Part shown: one piece after another, positions 11,787 to 23,368 of the stretch
Layout: each line of letters opens with the position of its first letter
How positions within the stretch are numbered: the first letter of the stretch is position 1
Assembly (NCBI GenBank): GCA_907164885.2
Contig: OU015496.1
Span: 178,276-242,275 of the forward strand
DNA: 64,000 bases
Source: Dolomedes plantarius
Lineage: Eukaryota > Arthropoda > Arachnida > Araneae > Dolomedidae
Direction: 5' to 3'
The notes under the pieces: generated by a model
Seen by the model: only the letters and a program-made list of their open reading frames with translations
What the model was told of the DNA's origin: nothing
Databases searched by the model: none
Translations under genes and position numbers: made by a program

Positions 11787-14051
11787 GTTTTGACAAATGT
11801 TACTATGGAAGATTTTTGTGCTCATGGGAGGGTCATCCCCCCATCGCGATAGGGATGGCCCGCGCATCCGCGTCTCAGGTGTGGTTGTCCGTACCTTTCA
11901 AAGTCAATTATCTTTGTTCGTGTTAGACTTATGAACAAAAAGTAAGAAATTTTTTTGCACATGATTTAATGCTCTTCAATTTTTGCATTTAATTGTTTTA
12001 CATAAAATCAATATTTCTCAAGTTATTTACAAAAATCCAAAAAGTGTCTACACGTTTTCAAAGATGGCGACGAAAGCTCAAGTATGATCGGTGGGGACTT
12101 TTAGTAAGTTCATTATCATTCCTAGACAAACATCTCCACCAATTTTCAAAACTTTCTTTTTTTTTTAGCCATCCGTATCAAAATCGGGAATATCTATTCC
12201 TGTGTTCGGAGTCGATGTTTTCGCAACATTTATCAAATATAATTTATCTTATCTTCCTGCAATTATTACTTAATTTTCTAAAACCAGTTCAAACAGCTGC
12301 AGCAAAGTAATACCTCTCTAAGATAAAACACTAAAAAAAAAACCCGTTTTAATTATCTTTCACGCATTTAATAAATTCCGAGCTTTCTTTTGATCGAATG
12401 ACCGAGTTGTATGGCAGCCATTCTTTCCCGAGTTAATGTGAAACTTTCTCTCTCATTTATGCCATGTTCTGTAGCGACTTTTACGTTTGAAAAGTTAACG
12501 CAGAAGTGAAAGTATCTTTCAAGAGATTCTAAAGTGCGCATTTTTTTCAGTGCGTTCAAAAGGATTGTGTCGTTTCAAACCTTGACAAAAACTTCTATTC
12601 GGTGTTATCATTTAACGAGATATTTGGCATGCAACAAATGACTAAATTCTCTCGAAATTTTTGTTATGATTTCGAATTTAAGACATGAAAAAATTGTGCG
12701 TATTTTTTTCTTTAACAGGCATTAAGCATTTTAAACTTTTGCATTGATAAAATAAAACTCGGCTTATACTCTCCCGAGATGTGTATTGATTAACTAAATA
12801 AAGGCTAATATTTTTCCTTTTTTACTTCAATAGTTTATAAAAGTCGTTGTTATTACATACAATAATTCAATGCAATAATAAATTATTATAACTACTCTTA
12901 TCAATTAAACTACTTTTCAGATAAGCATTTAATTTATTGAAATATTGTGATACTCTAATTATAAATCTTATGCAGCACATTTTAAAATTTCATATCTGTT
13001 CCGTATATTAACTCATATTCGTAATTAATATGATTTGAAAAAAAATCGCATAGTAATTGATTTATTAATGACACTTATATTACGGGTACTTATGCAATAA
13101 AAATCTCCCGTTCTCTAACTATTATTTTTGGCATTGTTTCCAAAGAAAAGCCATTAGAAAACTCTACTTAAATATGTGTTTGGTTTAACATCGCATGCAT
13201 AAATTCTGAATAATAATTACTTATTTAAATGTTATATAAAAGACCAAAATATTTCTTGATAATGAATAGTTATTAAACTTTAATGACGGTAAGCTTAATT
13301 AAGTTTCTCTCGAGCTGTACAGAGAAATCTTTAGAATAAAGGAATAATAATTCTTTTAACACGTTCTCAAATATATCTTTTCTTGTATTCTCTTGAGACA
13401 TTTTGCCTCCTAATTTTTCTCGTGTTTGGTCATTCCATATGAGCAAAAGAATAAGGAACAACTGAATTATTTAAAATGATTTCAGCAGGCAAGAAAATAT
13501 ATTTTTTCGTAAAAACTTTCCTGGTATGTTTTCACAAATGGACTATCTTCTTACAGCTAATGTTGTTTGTATAATTCTTATAACGAGAGTGCTAAATGAA
13601 AACTTAATTATAAACACAATACACTTGGGGAAAAATGCTCTAGGCGTTTGCTCTAGAATTTTAGAAGATTTAAAAAATTTAATAACAGCAACACATTGTT
13701 TAAAATAGGAAAACTGCATTTTGAAAGCAGTGATATTCATCATAAAATATTTCAGTTTCTCCAAGTTCCCTTTTGTTTTCGCATTTCAGGACTGCAATTT
13801 TATTTTTAAAGTAAATCATAAAAACGAATCCTTTTGAATTTGATTAAAGAAATGGTTATTAATTCATTTTTTTCTAAAATTATAATTGTATTCAAAACAG
13901 CGGTAATTATCGAACAAATGAAAAGAGCTAGTGAGGAAAAACCAACCAAAACTTGATAACTTGCAAATATTTTAAAGAAGCCCCATGGTGTTGCGTGATA
14001 TGGGAGTTCTCTATTTCACACCCCTTTAGCATACTCAAGGAGAAAAATGCA
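11787..14051. other. Unassigned AT-rich stretch
   Basis: About 2.3 kb with only short frames (for example 11993-12310) lacking motifs. No RNA gene or TE terminus recognised. Confidence 0.4.
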
Positions 14052-14655
14052 TCTATATATTTAAGTTGCTAAGCCGACTTTTTGGGCAGTCCGTGAGAGA
14101 AAACTACTGCACCAATTGACTTCATTTTGGTCTTAAACGAAAGATTGTAATCTGTTGATTTGTCAAATTTGGTTTTCGTAAACTCAATTTCTATTAATTA
14201 GCGATAATTTACGATTAAAAAAATTGGTTTCTGCCCATGCTCAGTGGCATGTTTAAATCTGTCTTTAGAAACTCACTGCTTCTGCGCATGCGCAGTGACA
14301 TGTTTCAATGATAAACAAATTTACTCCGAGGAGTCTCTCCAGATCTCTCTGAAATTTTTATTTTTATGATAATCATGTTTGTGAAATATAAGATTAAACC
14401 ACATGGAAATTGTTTATTTCGCGCTGTTTAACTAGAGATAATTTAAAATTAAAAAAATTGCTTTCTGCCCATGATCAGTGACATTTTTAAACCTGGCTTT
14501 AGATACTCACTAACCACGATGCCGCTTAAACACATTAATGTGTTTCTGCGCATTATTATGATTTTCAACATTTGGCAATGATGTGTCGAGTTTAATTTGC
14601 GTATTAGTACATTTATTTACTATCTAGCCGTCATGTTTTGACGGGTACTAACTAG
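14052..14655 (+). mobile_element. Helitron family E, complete non-autonomous copy
   Basis: The element starts TCTATATATTTAAGTTGC after an A (14051) and ends with a hairpin CCGTCATGTTTTGACGG, ten bases later CTAG, then T (14656). Both Helitron terminal rules and the subterminal hairpin are met. Inside, two related segments (near 14220 and 14450: TTTCTGCCCATGMTCAGTG) form an internal direct repeat. There is no coding capacity. The 5' region GAAAACTACTGCACCAATTG resembles the start of many arthropod Helitrons. Confidence 0.8.
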
Positions 14656-14727
14656 TGTATTCATAATTTCGATGGATTTCTGCATTGGAAATAAAAGCAA
14701 GTAATATATAAAAAAAAATGTTAAAGG

Positions 14728-15181
14728 CAATTCCTACTTAGGTCAACAAAGAAAAATTTGTGTGTAAACTAATAGTAGGAATTGAAAAAAAGGATTGCCT
14801 GCCAGAACCTTGCCTACTGTGCGAGATTAGGAGATGGGGGGGGGGAAGAGAGAGAAAAAAGTTTGTCAGGTTGGGGATTCGATCTCGCAACCTACAGGAC
14901 GGGAGAAGCCCGCGATACCGCAGTGCTACCGTTTACACAGTAACAAGAGGGAAATTGCTATTCAAGAGCAAGAGACGCTCTAGGTCTAAAACTAAAATTG
15001 ATTAATTAAATTTAATTAATGAAATAATATTTGAAAAAACTGTATTAACATCAAGTGTCATCCACTACAAGTTTAAAAAATGTATTTGAACTTGAGTGGA
15101 TGAATAAAAAGTACTTTTATTAACGATTGAAAATTTGAACAAGATAAATATAGAGAGAGTGTGAACTAATAGTAGGAATTG
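14728..15181 (-). mobile_element. MITE with 11-bp TIRs and an internal tRNA-like segment, copy 1
   Basis: The ends are CAATTCCTACT and its inverse AGTAGGAATTG. A 25-bp segment (GTGTRAACTAATAGTAGGAA and five more bases) occurs at both 14762 and 15159. On the minus strand an internal stretch (about 14870-14940) looks tRNA-derived, with an A-box-like TAGCACTGCGG and a B-box-like AGATCGAATCC. A second copy lies inverted at 60394-60843. The element could be a SINE captured within a MITE, with the 25-bp repeats its target duplication. Confidence 0.6.
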
Positions 15182-15185
15182 AATA

Positions 15186-16043
15186 AGTATAAGTTCGACG
15201 GAATGGTCAAAACTGAGCAATTTTATAAATGCTTATATTTTATGGGTGCTTCTCTTTCTTGAATTAGTTAATTTTACGGTGTTAATTGTTTAGCACTTTC
15301 AATTTGCATATTTTGTTTAAATGTCCAAAGGGCTTATGTAACATAACAACACAATTTCACACATTTCAGTATTGTGACTTTTAACGAAAACTACTTCCTT
15401 TTACAGGAAAAACCTAGAAATATATCTTTCCAAATTCCATTCTTATGCATCAGGTATAGCAAACAATGCAATCACGGATGCTTTATTGGTCTATAGCTAC
15501 CCTCCCCAACTCTAGGAATTTTGCCAATTGTGCCGGCGATAAATCATACCGGCACATAAAATTCCTCTCACGACCGTTTTAGGGTCATAACACTCCAGCG
15601 AAATACGTGAAGTGTTTGTTGGTAAAATATATAAAGTTTTATTTTTAGATGGCTTTTTATTTTCTACATGATTTATAAATGGAAAGGTTTAGAAGAGAAA
15701 AAAATTAATTTTTGCACCTTTCACTTGGCGCTTATTTTTAAAATTTGCTCCTTCAATTCATTTCTGTCTAAACAGTCATTTACATTACGTTTTTCATTTT
15801 CTAGAATGGTATATATGTACTTAAACTTGAATTTTGGGGAACCCCCTCGATGTTTTAAATATCAGGGTTAACGCTACAGAATATAGACAATTGTAATGAC
15901 AGCAACATATCAATTATGATTACTGTTCCCCGATGTTATGCCGACAGATGATCAGTTATATATTCATGCCGTTGGCTCCTGAAAACTCGTGTGTGCTATG
16001 CAGATTTTTCGATGTTAGGTTGGTCCATTCCGAGAGACCCGCC
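15186..16043. other. Unassigned stretch
   Basis: No recognisable coding or repeat. Confidence 0.4.
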
Positions 16044-16058
16044 TATATAAAGCTGCGT

Positions 16059-16260
16059 CCCATTGGTACAGAGGGCTGGTTTTCGGCGCTGAGGGTGCTC
16101 GGATCGAATCCTGGCGTCGCCTCCGTTCGTGTCGTCCCTTCATAGGGGGTAATACTGTCCGCCTATATGGTGCCCCCACAATAAAATGGGCAGTAAAATT
16201 GCGGCGTAGTATAGGCGAATGTCTCACGACAAGTGCCTCCGCATTAGAAAAAAATATATA
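16059..16260 (+). mobile_element. tRNA-related SINE with 15-bp target duplication
   Basis: A 202-bp insertion is bounded by identical 15-mers TATATAAAGCTGCGT at 16044-16058 and 16261-16275. It has a tRNA-like head with A-box-like GGTACAGAGGGCTGG and B-box-like GGATCGAATCC, a body, and an A-rich tail ending AAAAAAATATATA. These are the hallmarks of LINE-mobilised SINEs. The perfect TSD indicates a recent insertion. Confidence 0.8.
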
Positions 16261-16351
16261 TATATAAAGCTGCGTAGAACGTTTTCTGGACGTTTTCTAG
16301 AAGTTTCAATTGGAACTGAAGGGTAAAGCTGTTCCTTAAAATACAAGGTGC

Positions 16352-16505
16352 TCCCATAAAGTAACCGGACAATTTTTTATAAATAAGAAAAATATGACTC
16401 ACCTTCAAATAAATTTATCTCCTTCAAAATAATCGCCAAAGGAATCTGTACAATTTTCCCAGCGTTTCTTCAAGTCATCGGAACACTGTTTATAGGCGGA
16501 AATGG
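16352..16505 (-). pseudogene. Mariner-like transposase C-terminal remnant
   Basis: The minus strand reads YKQCSDDLKKRWENC and then YFEGDKFI before a stop, resembling the extreme C-terminus of mariner-type transposases, followed by TTGTCCGGTTACTTTATGGG, which looks like a mariner terminal repeat. Nothing more of the element is recognisable on the left. Confidence 0.5.
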
Positions 16506-16983
16506 CGGAATCCCCCTAAATCTTTGTAGACTTTAGAACAGCTATGGATGGCGGGAATTTGTTTTTTTTCGCAGCAATGCTTGAGGAGATCGTATATTAA
16601 AACCACTACTCATTTATCAATCCCTAACACCTCGGACAATGTGGTATGGGAATTTCAACAAGTTACAAATGCATTGAAAAGCAAAAAGAAGTTGGGTTGC
16701 AAAATAAAATTGAAATGTATGGTTCCATCAATGTTTAGTACCAGAAATTAAAAGTTATTTCATGGAAGAACAACAGGACTTCAAAGTTTCATTTAATAAA
16801 CACCTGCACCTGGTCATTCTGTTTTAAACACCCGAATGTGGAATTTTGTTTCTTACCACCTGATTTATTTAAACTAAAGAATCTTGGAAAAATTTACACT
16901 TAAAAATTGCAAAATGTTTTTACTTCTTTAAACTGTTAACAGATGGCAGTACTAACCATTTTTTCTGCTCATTTAACTGGAAT

Positions 16984-17131
16984 ACATTGAATGCAAGTGA
17001 AAAAAAGACTAGATTTAGGCGTTCGCACTGTGCAAACTGCGCCCCTCAAAGTGTTAAAACCCTTTAAGGGTTCGCCTCTCGCACAGCGCGAACGCCTAAA
17101 TCTAGTCATCTTTCTACTTGCATTGAATGTT
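16984..17131. repeat. Long inverted repeat (hairpin), about 50-bp arms
   Basis: The arms ATTGAATGCAAGT...GACTAGATTTAGGCGTTCGC and their inverse flank a loop of about 50 bp that itself contains AACCCTTTAAGGGTT, a smaller palindrome. The inner 20 bp of the arms match perfectly. It looks like a foldback MITE. No second copy was seen. Confidence 0.75.
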
Positions 17132-17204
17132 TTAAAAATGTTTTCAATGTTGTCAATGTTGTCAAATTTATATCACTTTAAAAATTCTAAAAATTCCTTT
17201 TCAA

Positions 17205-17706
17205 TGAATTTTTTTTTTAATCTTTACCTCCATTTTCTGAATTTTGGTAAATTTTTAAAGATTCATTTTTAGAATTTAATTTATTAAATGCCGATCACGT
17301 TGTTTCTTTTCTTTTTCTGATACTTTAAACTAATTTTGCGTCACGTGCATAACAACGAAATAGACAAAAGAATATTTTTTTTTTTGCTAATGGGACAAAC
17401 GATTGGACATCCAAAAAAATATTAAAATAGGGGCAAAAATAATGTTTCTCAAACTGTACTATATTCTTTAGTATGTTCTATCTGATTTAATTTGAATATT
17501 TTCTTCTCCATTATTTTGTCCATGAAAATATCCGTTACGATTTGTTATAAATATATTTTTTTCTATTTTTTTACATCAATTGCATACATTGATAATTTTA
17601 TTTATTATAAATATATATATATACATATTTTTGGCATTAATTGCATGCATTGTCCGTTGTATTTAATTTGAATGTACTCCGTAGCGAAGTACGGATTTTC
17701 AGCTAG
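17205..17706 (+). mobile_element. Helitron family A, 5'-truncated copy
   Basis: It matches the 3' three quarters of family A and ends GTAGCGAAGTACGGATTTTC then AGCTAG and a T. The 5' part is missing upstream of about 17205. The 3' hairpin region carries substitutions relative to other copies. Confidence 0.75.
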
Positions 17707-19613
17707 TATCTTACAAATGTGACAATAAATGTGCAGTAAGGTAAGTCCTTCTCTGGTACGTTCTAATGAAGGGATACGCCTGTCTGTTCAAAACTAGTTT
17801 CCTCTCTTGAAGTTATTTCGAACTCATTAGAGAGGCCGTGGTCTAATAGCCTAGTGGCCAAATGACTGGAATTAGTCAAATAAATAAATAAGTTCTTCCG
17901 AATTAAAGAAACTTTTATCCATAATCAATTTTTTTTTACCGGTCTATCGAAGGGCCTTAGTTTTCATTTCACATACTTTTGATAGAAATAAAAAGGAACT
18001 GATTTTAAGATTTTGTTTCGCTATTGGAATTAAAACAGTTAATTCTCGATTTAAAAAAAATTTAAATAAGAAAATATTGACCGCACGAAAGAATATATTA
18101 ATAATCAATTTTATGTAAATTTAAAATGCAGAACTATCAAATTTGATATACCAGAAGACAAATCTAAAAATGAAAGGAAAGTATTTACAGAAGTTAGATT
18201 GCATTGGATAACATAATTTATCGGTAACTCAATCATTTTCACCGGTGTAGTTAGTCTGCTCTGATTTATATTTGAGAGATAATATAGATCAAAATTGAGC
18301 AATGAATCGAAAGAATTTAATGGAAAATTGAAATTAAAATATTAAATTCTCACTCTCAGGAACAAACAATTATGAATTTTTAGAGAAATGAGAATAAAAA
18401 TGCTTATGTACCGTATGCTTATGTACCGTCATAGTTATGAAGTACAAAATCAATATTTGATCCTTTACAAGACAAATCTGAAATTAAAAATTAACTGTTT
18501 TTCATTTTGTTGTGATAGACTGCATGGGTACTTGATTGCGGAAATGTCTACTGCAAGAATTAACACGTTCGACAACCCGGTTATTAATATGCACCCAATT
18601 GCAAGTTCTTAATCTAAAAGTGTTGAACAACAATCTTTTCTCATAATTTGTAATTTCTAAATATACTTCTACGTACAGTTCTCAGTTGTCTGTATGAACA
18701 AAATAGAAAGTGATGTCTGAAAATATTCTTCCCCAACATTCTTTTGTCTTCTATCATTTAGAAAAAAAGCAATTTCCACTCTCTTTTGATTTATTTCGAA
18801 TCTCTCTGTTCCAGTTATTGAATGTGAAGCCCCTAGAGTTAAACTATTCCTGTAACATTCAATTCCGTAAAGAACGTGTAAAATAAAGTCTTTCACAAAA
18901 ATTATTATCTGCCGTTCTGTCATTTTATTAGTCCAACTTCGTTTTATTTTTCATATTATAAATTATTATTAATTACATAACATTAATATTGTCATATTTA
19001 ATTAGTTCATTCCCAATGTACGCATTTATTTAGTTATTAAATTATTCAGTTAATTTTAGTTCCTTCCTAATCTACACATTTGTTTAATTAATCACGGAAA
19101 ATGTTTTTACTATTCTTTTGACGAATCATAATAACACAGAGTGACATCAGTTTGCAATAAACTTATATAAATGGTTAATCATCATTATTAAATGTCTAAT
19201 TACCCGATAGAATATTTTAGTTCCTTTATGCTAATGTTTTCTCAGTTTTGATTTTTTGACTTAAACAAATTTGCTCATTTATTCTGCGTTCCCTCTTCAC
19301 ACATTATGCATGTTAATTACTGTTTCTTCTTTTCGTTTTTAGCCTGATTTTGCATTGCTTTTCTTTTATACCACTTTTCACGACTTTTTTTATTTTGGTT
19401 CCTGCGCCACGAATGGTTGCCTTGCGGTCTTGCGCCATAAAACCTAAATCAACCACAATAACCAGAACAGGGTTAGAATTTTTTAATGACATTAAACTTT
19501 TAAATGATTGAACGTAAAACTCTACAAGAATTTTTCAGGGAAATTCAATGTTGTAATTCCTGTAATCGCATTCACGTATCTTTAGAAAGGTTATATATTT
19601 AAGGCCATATATA
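17707..19613. other. Unassigned AT-rich stretch
   Basis: No motif-bearing frame. A segment near 19395-19460 ending GCGCCATAAAACC resembles some SINE tails but has no head, so it is not called. Confidence 0.4.
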
Positions 19614-20121
19614 CAGGGTTACTACAAAAGAATCATTCATTTTCAAAACCCGATTTATTCAAAAGTATTATACTTACAAATATGATTGATATATGAAAAT
19701 AACCACAAAATATTCAAGTTTTATGCTCACTCTACAAATGTTCTACGTGTGCCCCCTTGGTCACACGACACACGTCCAGGCGGTAGTTCAATTCATTCCA
19801 CACATTTCGTAGCGTGATCGCGTTAATGTTCACCAATGCATCACTGATCCGTTTCTTCAGCTCTTCTATCGTTTTTGGCAGTGGGGGTACATAAGCAATG
19901 TCCTACAACGCCACATGGTGGCTTGGCAGCACTAGTTCAAGTTTGTACACCAAGTGGCGTGGCAGCACTAGTGACCAAGGGGGCACACATACAACATTTA
20001 TAGAGTGAGCATAAAACTTGAATATTTTGTGGTTATTTTCATATATCAATCATATTTGTAAGTATAATACTTTTGAATAAATCGGGTTTTGAAAATGAAT
20101 GATTCTTTTGTAGTAACCCTG
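19614..20121 (-). mobile_element. Tc1/mariner-superfamily MITE retaining transposase C-terminus
   Basis: A 508-bp element with ends CAGGGTTACTACAAAAGAAT and the inverse ATTCTTTTGTAGTAACCCTG, flanked by TA. The inverted arms extend about 130 bp. Between them is the end of a transposase on the minus strand. Outside the element a segment CTTTAGAAAGGTTATATAT is present on both sides. Confidence 0.85.
19732..19902 (-). pseudogene. Transposase C-terminal fragment inside MITE
   Basis: About 56 codons: YVPPLPKTIEELKKRISDAL, then NVWNELNYRLDVCRVTKGAH, ending VEHL and stop. The RLDVCRxTxGxHxEHL ending is typical of a Tc1/mariner-superfamily lineage common in arthropods. Catalytic residues lie upstream in an intact protein and are deleted here. 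It is the opposite half to that kept at 9500-9993, though the two elements have different TIRs. Confidence 0.7.
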
Positions 20122-20398
20122 TATAAGGTTATATCTTTAGAAAGGTTATATATCGATACAACTCTTCTGTGTGTTTTAACGACTATTAAGCTAACGAAGT
20201 GAAGTGAAGAAACCTCATGTTAAGGATTCCATACCTCAGTATATGATCAACCCATTTCTATAACACATCCCAGTAACTAAGTTACGCACTAATCAGCTGG
20301 AAATGAATGTTGTTCCAGTCCCTCCCATATTCGGATAATTTAATGCAAAAGGGAATCTTCATCCCCATGTTATGATTCTTGAAACTTCTTTGCTAGTT

Positions 20399-20566
20399 GA
20401 CGATGGCCGAATGGCTAGTGCGCAGGCTTTCGGTGCCGAAGTTTGTGGGTTCGAATCCCATTCTTGGCATGGACATTTGTAGCCGTTCGGAATCGGCTTT
20501 AAGCAGTAGGTCCCGGTCAAATTTAGCCCTCGTGTAGCAAAAGTTGACCGTAGCGCTCCAAACCTA
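20399..20566 (+). mobile_element. tRNA-derived SINE, family 1, second copy
   Basis: The head GATGGCCGAATGGCTAGTGC and B-box GGGTTCGAATCCC are followed by the same body as at 11617-11786, ending GCGCTCCAAACC. The head resembles a serine or leucine tRNA but lacks a paired acceptor stem. Confidence 0.75.
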
Positions 20567-21763
20567 GTTCAACATAATTAGTTATTATTTCTTTTTGTTG
20601 TTGAAATTTCTGAGCAACTAATCTTCTTTTAAAGGCTATCTACGATTAATATTGGCATCTTTCTAAAATAGTCTTTGAAAACCTCTGTTTAATGATCGAC
20701 CTTGATACAAATTTTAAAAGACGAGTAAATACATATGGTACGCTTACAAAGCGATAAATTCATACATTTGTGAACTCATAAAATTTGTTTTACAAACTAT
20801 TGCACTTTCTCCACAAAAATTCCTGCTACCTGGGGCACCAATGAAATATTTTAACTTTTAGGGCACCTGAGGCAAGTTTTATAAACGACACATTTTCAAA
20901 TATTTTGAGAATCTCTTAAGTAATAAATGTATCACTATATTAGATATATTTGACTTTATAGAAAACGGACATTTTGGGGAAAATATGTACCGTTATTTCC
21001 TCTAAAAGTATTTACATTCAGTCATTATTTCCTCTAAAAATATTTAAATATACGTTCTTCTCTTAAGTTACCGGAGTGAATTTGAAAGAAGGGTGAGGAA
21101 AGGGGGGGGGGGGTAGAAATAAAACCCACCATTGATTCGGCGTGTTGTTTTTTTTCCCCGAGCGGGTAAACTTCCTGCGCCAAAATTGGTGTACGGGAGG
21201 GAAATCTCGCCAAAATAAGGCCAAACCCGTCCCGATTTAGTAGTTCAGCCAATCTATTTGTAAAAATAAATATTTATCAAAACAGTAAGTTAAAAATAAG
21301 GGATGTAAATGAAAGCTAATCAAATTTTTTAAAGTAATTTTTATGCACCTTTTCTACTAAAATAAATTAACGGAAATGAAAAAAAATTGTATTTTTATAA
21401 GCAATTCTTACAAATGAAAACCAATCAAATAGAAAAAAAAGTATTTTAAAAATACTCCTCTAACGAAACTACCGCGAGTTATTAACGTAGGGTTACTTAT
21501 CGTTTGCTTACCTCTTTTTTTTTGGTTTGTTTGTTGACGCATTTTGGTACTTTTCTGTTTAACTATTTTACTGCTTCTAGGTTTGGCACGCTGCCAAAAT
21601 TTCTAAGCAAATGATCTATTTTAAAGGCATTATAATTAATGCTGGCAATTAATGTGGAAATCTTTCTCAACCTGTTGAATCATTTTCAAGCAAATGATCT
21701 ACTTTTAAGACATTGCAATTAATGTCGTGCACTTAATGTTGGCATCTGTTCGACTTCCCTTAA
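20567..21763. other. Unassigned stretch
   Basis: A run of G (near 21101) is the only outstanding feature. No coding recognised. Confidence 0.4.
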
Positions 21764-22456
21764 TCTATATATATAAAACAGTTCCGTAACTGACTGACTG
21801 ACTGATTGACTGACTGACATATAACGCACAGACCAAACGGCTCGACATAAAGGGCTGAAATTTTGCATGGCTATTCTTCTTATAGTGTAGGGGTGCACTA
21901 AGAGAGATTTTTGAAAAATTCTTCTTAGATTTTTTAAAATTAAATTTTTAACCTGTTTTTGTAACATTCTTTAAAGTTTGCATTTAAAATAGCAATCCGA
22001 GGGTTATAAATTTTATATCACGGGAAAGATCGTAAAAAGTCCTTTAAAATGAAATCTTTTTCGAATCTTTACCTCCAATTTCTGATTTTTGGCGAATTTT
22101 TAAAGATTCATTTAATTTATTAAATGATGATCACGTGGTTTCTTTTCTTTTTGTGATACTTTAAACTAATTTGGCGTCACGTGTATAACAACGAAATAGA
22201 CAAAAAAAAAATTCTTGCTGATGCGGCAGACGATTGGACATTATCCAAAAAAATTTTAACATACAGTAAAAGAAATGTTCCCCAAACCGTACTATATTAA
22301 CTGCACTATATTCTTTAGTATGTTCTATTAGATTTATTTTGAATATTTTCTTCTACATTATTTTGTCTATAAAAATATCCGTTACGATTTTTCTATAAAT
22401 ATATATTTTTTCGTTTTTTTTACATCAATTGCATACATTGATCGTTGTATTTATTA

Positions 22457-22874
22457 CCAGGTTTTTATTAACTCGTTTTCTTGTTTGTGTGTGTGTTTGT
22501 CCAGCACAAATCTTGCAATCGATATTTAACTAACTTCCCGTCTAGCTAGACATTTGAAACTTTTAGAATAGCTCAGATCACGATGACAATGCATTATTTT
22601 AATACTTTTAGCCCTCTTTAAGCAGATTTGAATTCATTTTCAGTTAATTTTGTTTTGTAGACTGGTGCAGCCATCTATCGGCCGAGACGGGTACTCAGTA
22701 AAGTTAAACGCAATTTAATTTCCAATTAACTTCATTTTCTTTCAAGTTGGTGGGATAATTCATGAAAGAAATTGTAGAAAAGTATTTATTAATACACAGA
22801 ATTGCCAAGATTATATGATTCAACAGAAAATTTAAAAACATGGTGTATAAAAAGTTCTTTTTATCTTGCAATTG

Positions 22875-22877
<3 letters not shown>
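22457..22877 (+). repeat. Interspersed repeat family C, copy 1
   Basis: It starts with TTTTTATTAACTCG and includes CTAGACATTTGAAACTTTTA and ACTGGTGCAGCCATCT. Other copies are at 28767, 44461-45556 (minus) and 59976. The inverted motifs TACCATG and CATGGTA lie near the ends in other copies. No coding; class unknown. Confidence 0.65.

Positions 22878-22939
<62 letters not shown>
22877..22939. repeat. (AT)n microsatellite
   Basis: About 60 bp of uninterrupted AT. Confidence 0.95.
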
Positions 22940-22941
<2 letters not shown>

Positions 22942-23259
22942 GTCCGGATGGACATCTCATGAAAATGTAGCTTACATCGTGGCCGGAAAATAATAAAATC
23001 AGCTTCAGGAACAAACTAATTTATTAAACAATAAAGCAACACATCTTAATCGCTTCGAATCAGTCCAGCGTCTCCCCCACAAAGAGCGCCAAGATAGAAA
23101 TTAGGTCAGAGAGATTGCCAGAATTGGCGGAGGAAGTTAGTATGTTGGAAGGCGAAGCGTTTACGTCAAGAGAAGAAGGACGGGTTACCATGACAGAGAT
23201 GAAGAACAGAATGGGTGATTATAGGTAGTTAGTAATATTATCACACACACACATATATA

Positions 23260-23294
<35 letters not shown>

Positions 23295-23368
23295 CCACTA
23301 GTTGCATAGATTGACCGTTGTATTTAATTTGAATGTACTCCGTAGCGAAGTGCGGGTTTTCAGCTAGT

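Larger units (their letters stand above)
21764..23367 (+). mobile_element. Helitron family A copy split by a nested insertion
   Basis: It begins TCTATATATATAAAACAGTT after A (21763) and ends GTGCGGGTTTTCAGCTAG followed by T (23368). Family A sequence runs to about 22456 and resumes at about 23281. The roughly 820 bp between hold a family C repeat (22457-22877), an AT tract (22877-22939) and about 320 bp of unassigned sequence. Confidence 0.8.

Noticed and set aside
19395..19460. Possible SINE tail ending GCGCCATAAAACC
   Set aside because: No tRNA-like head, A-tail or second copy in the window to support it.
20399..20470. Possible tRNA gene
   Set aside because: A and B boxes are present but the acceptor stem does not pair, and the same head plus body occurs at 11617-11786, so it is a SINE.
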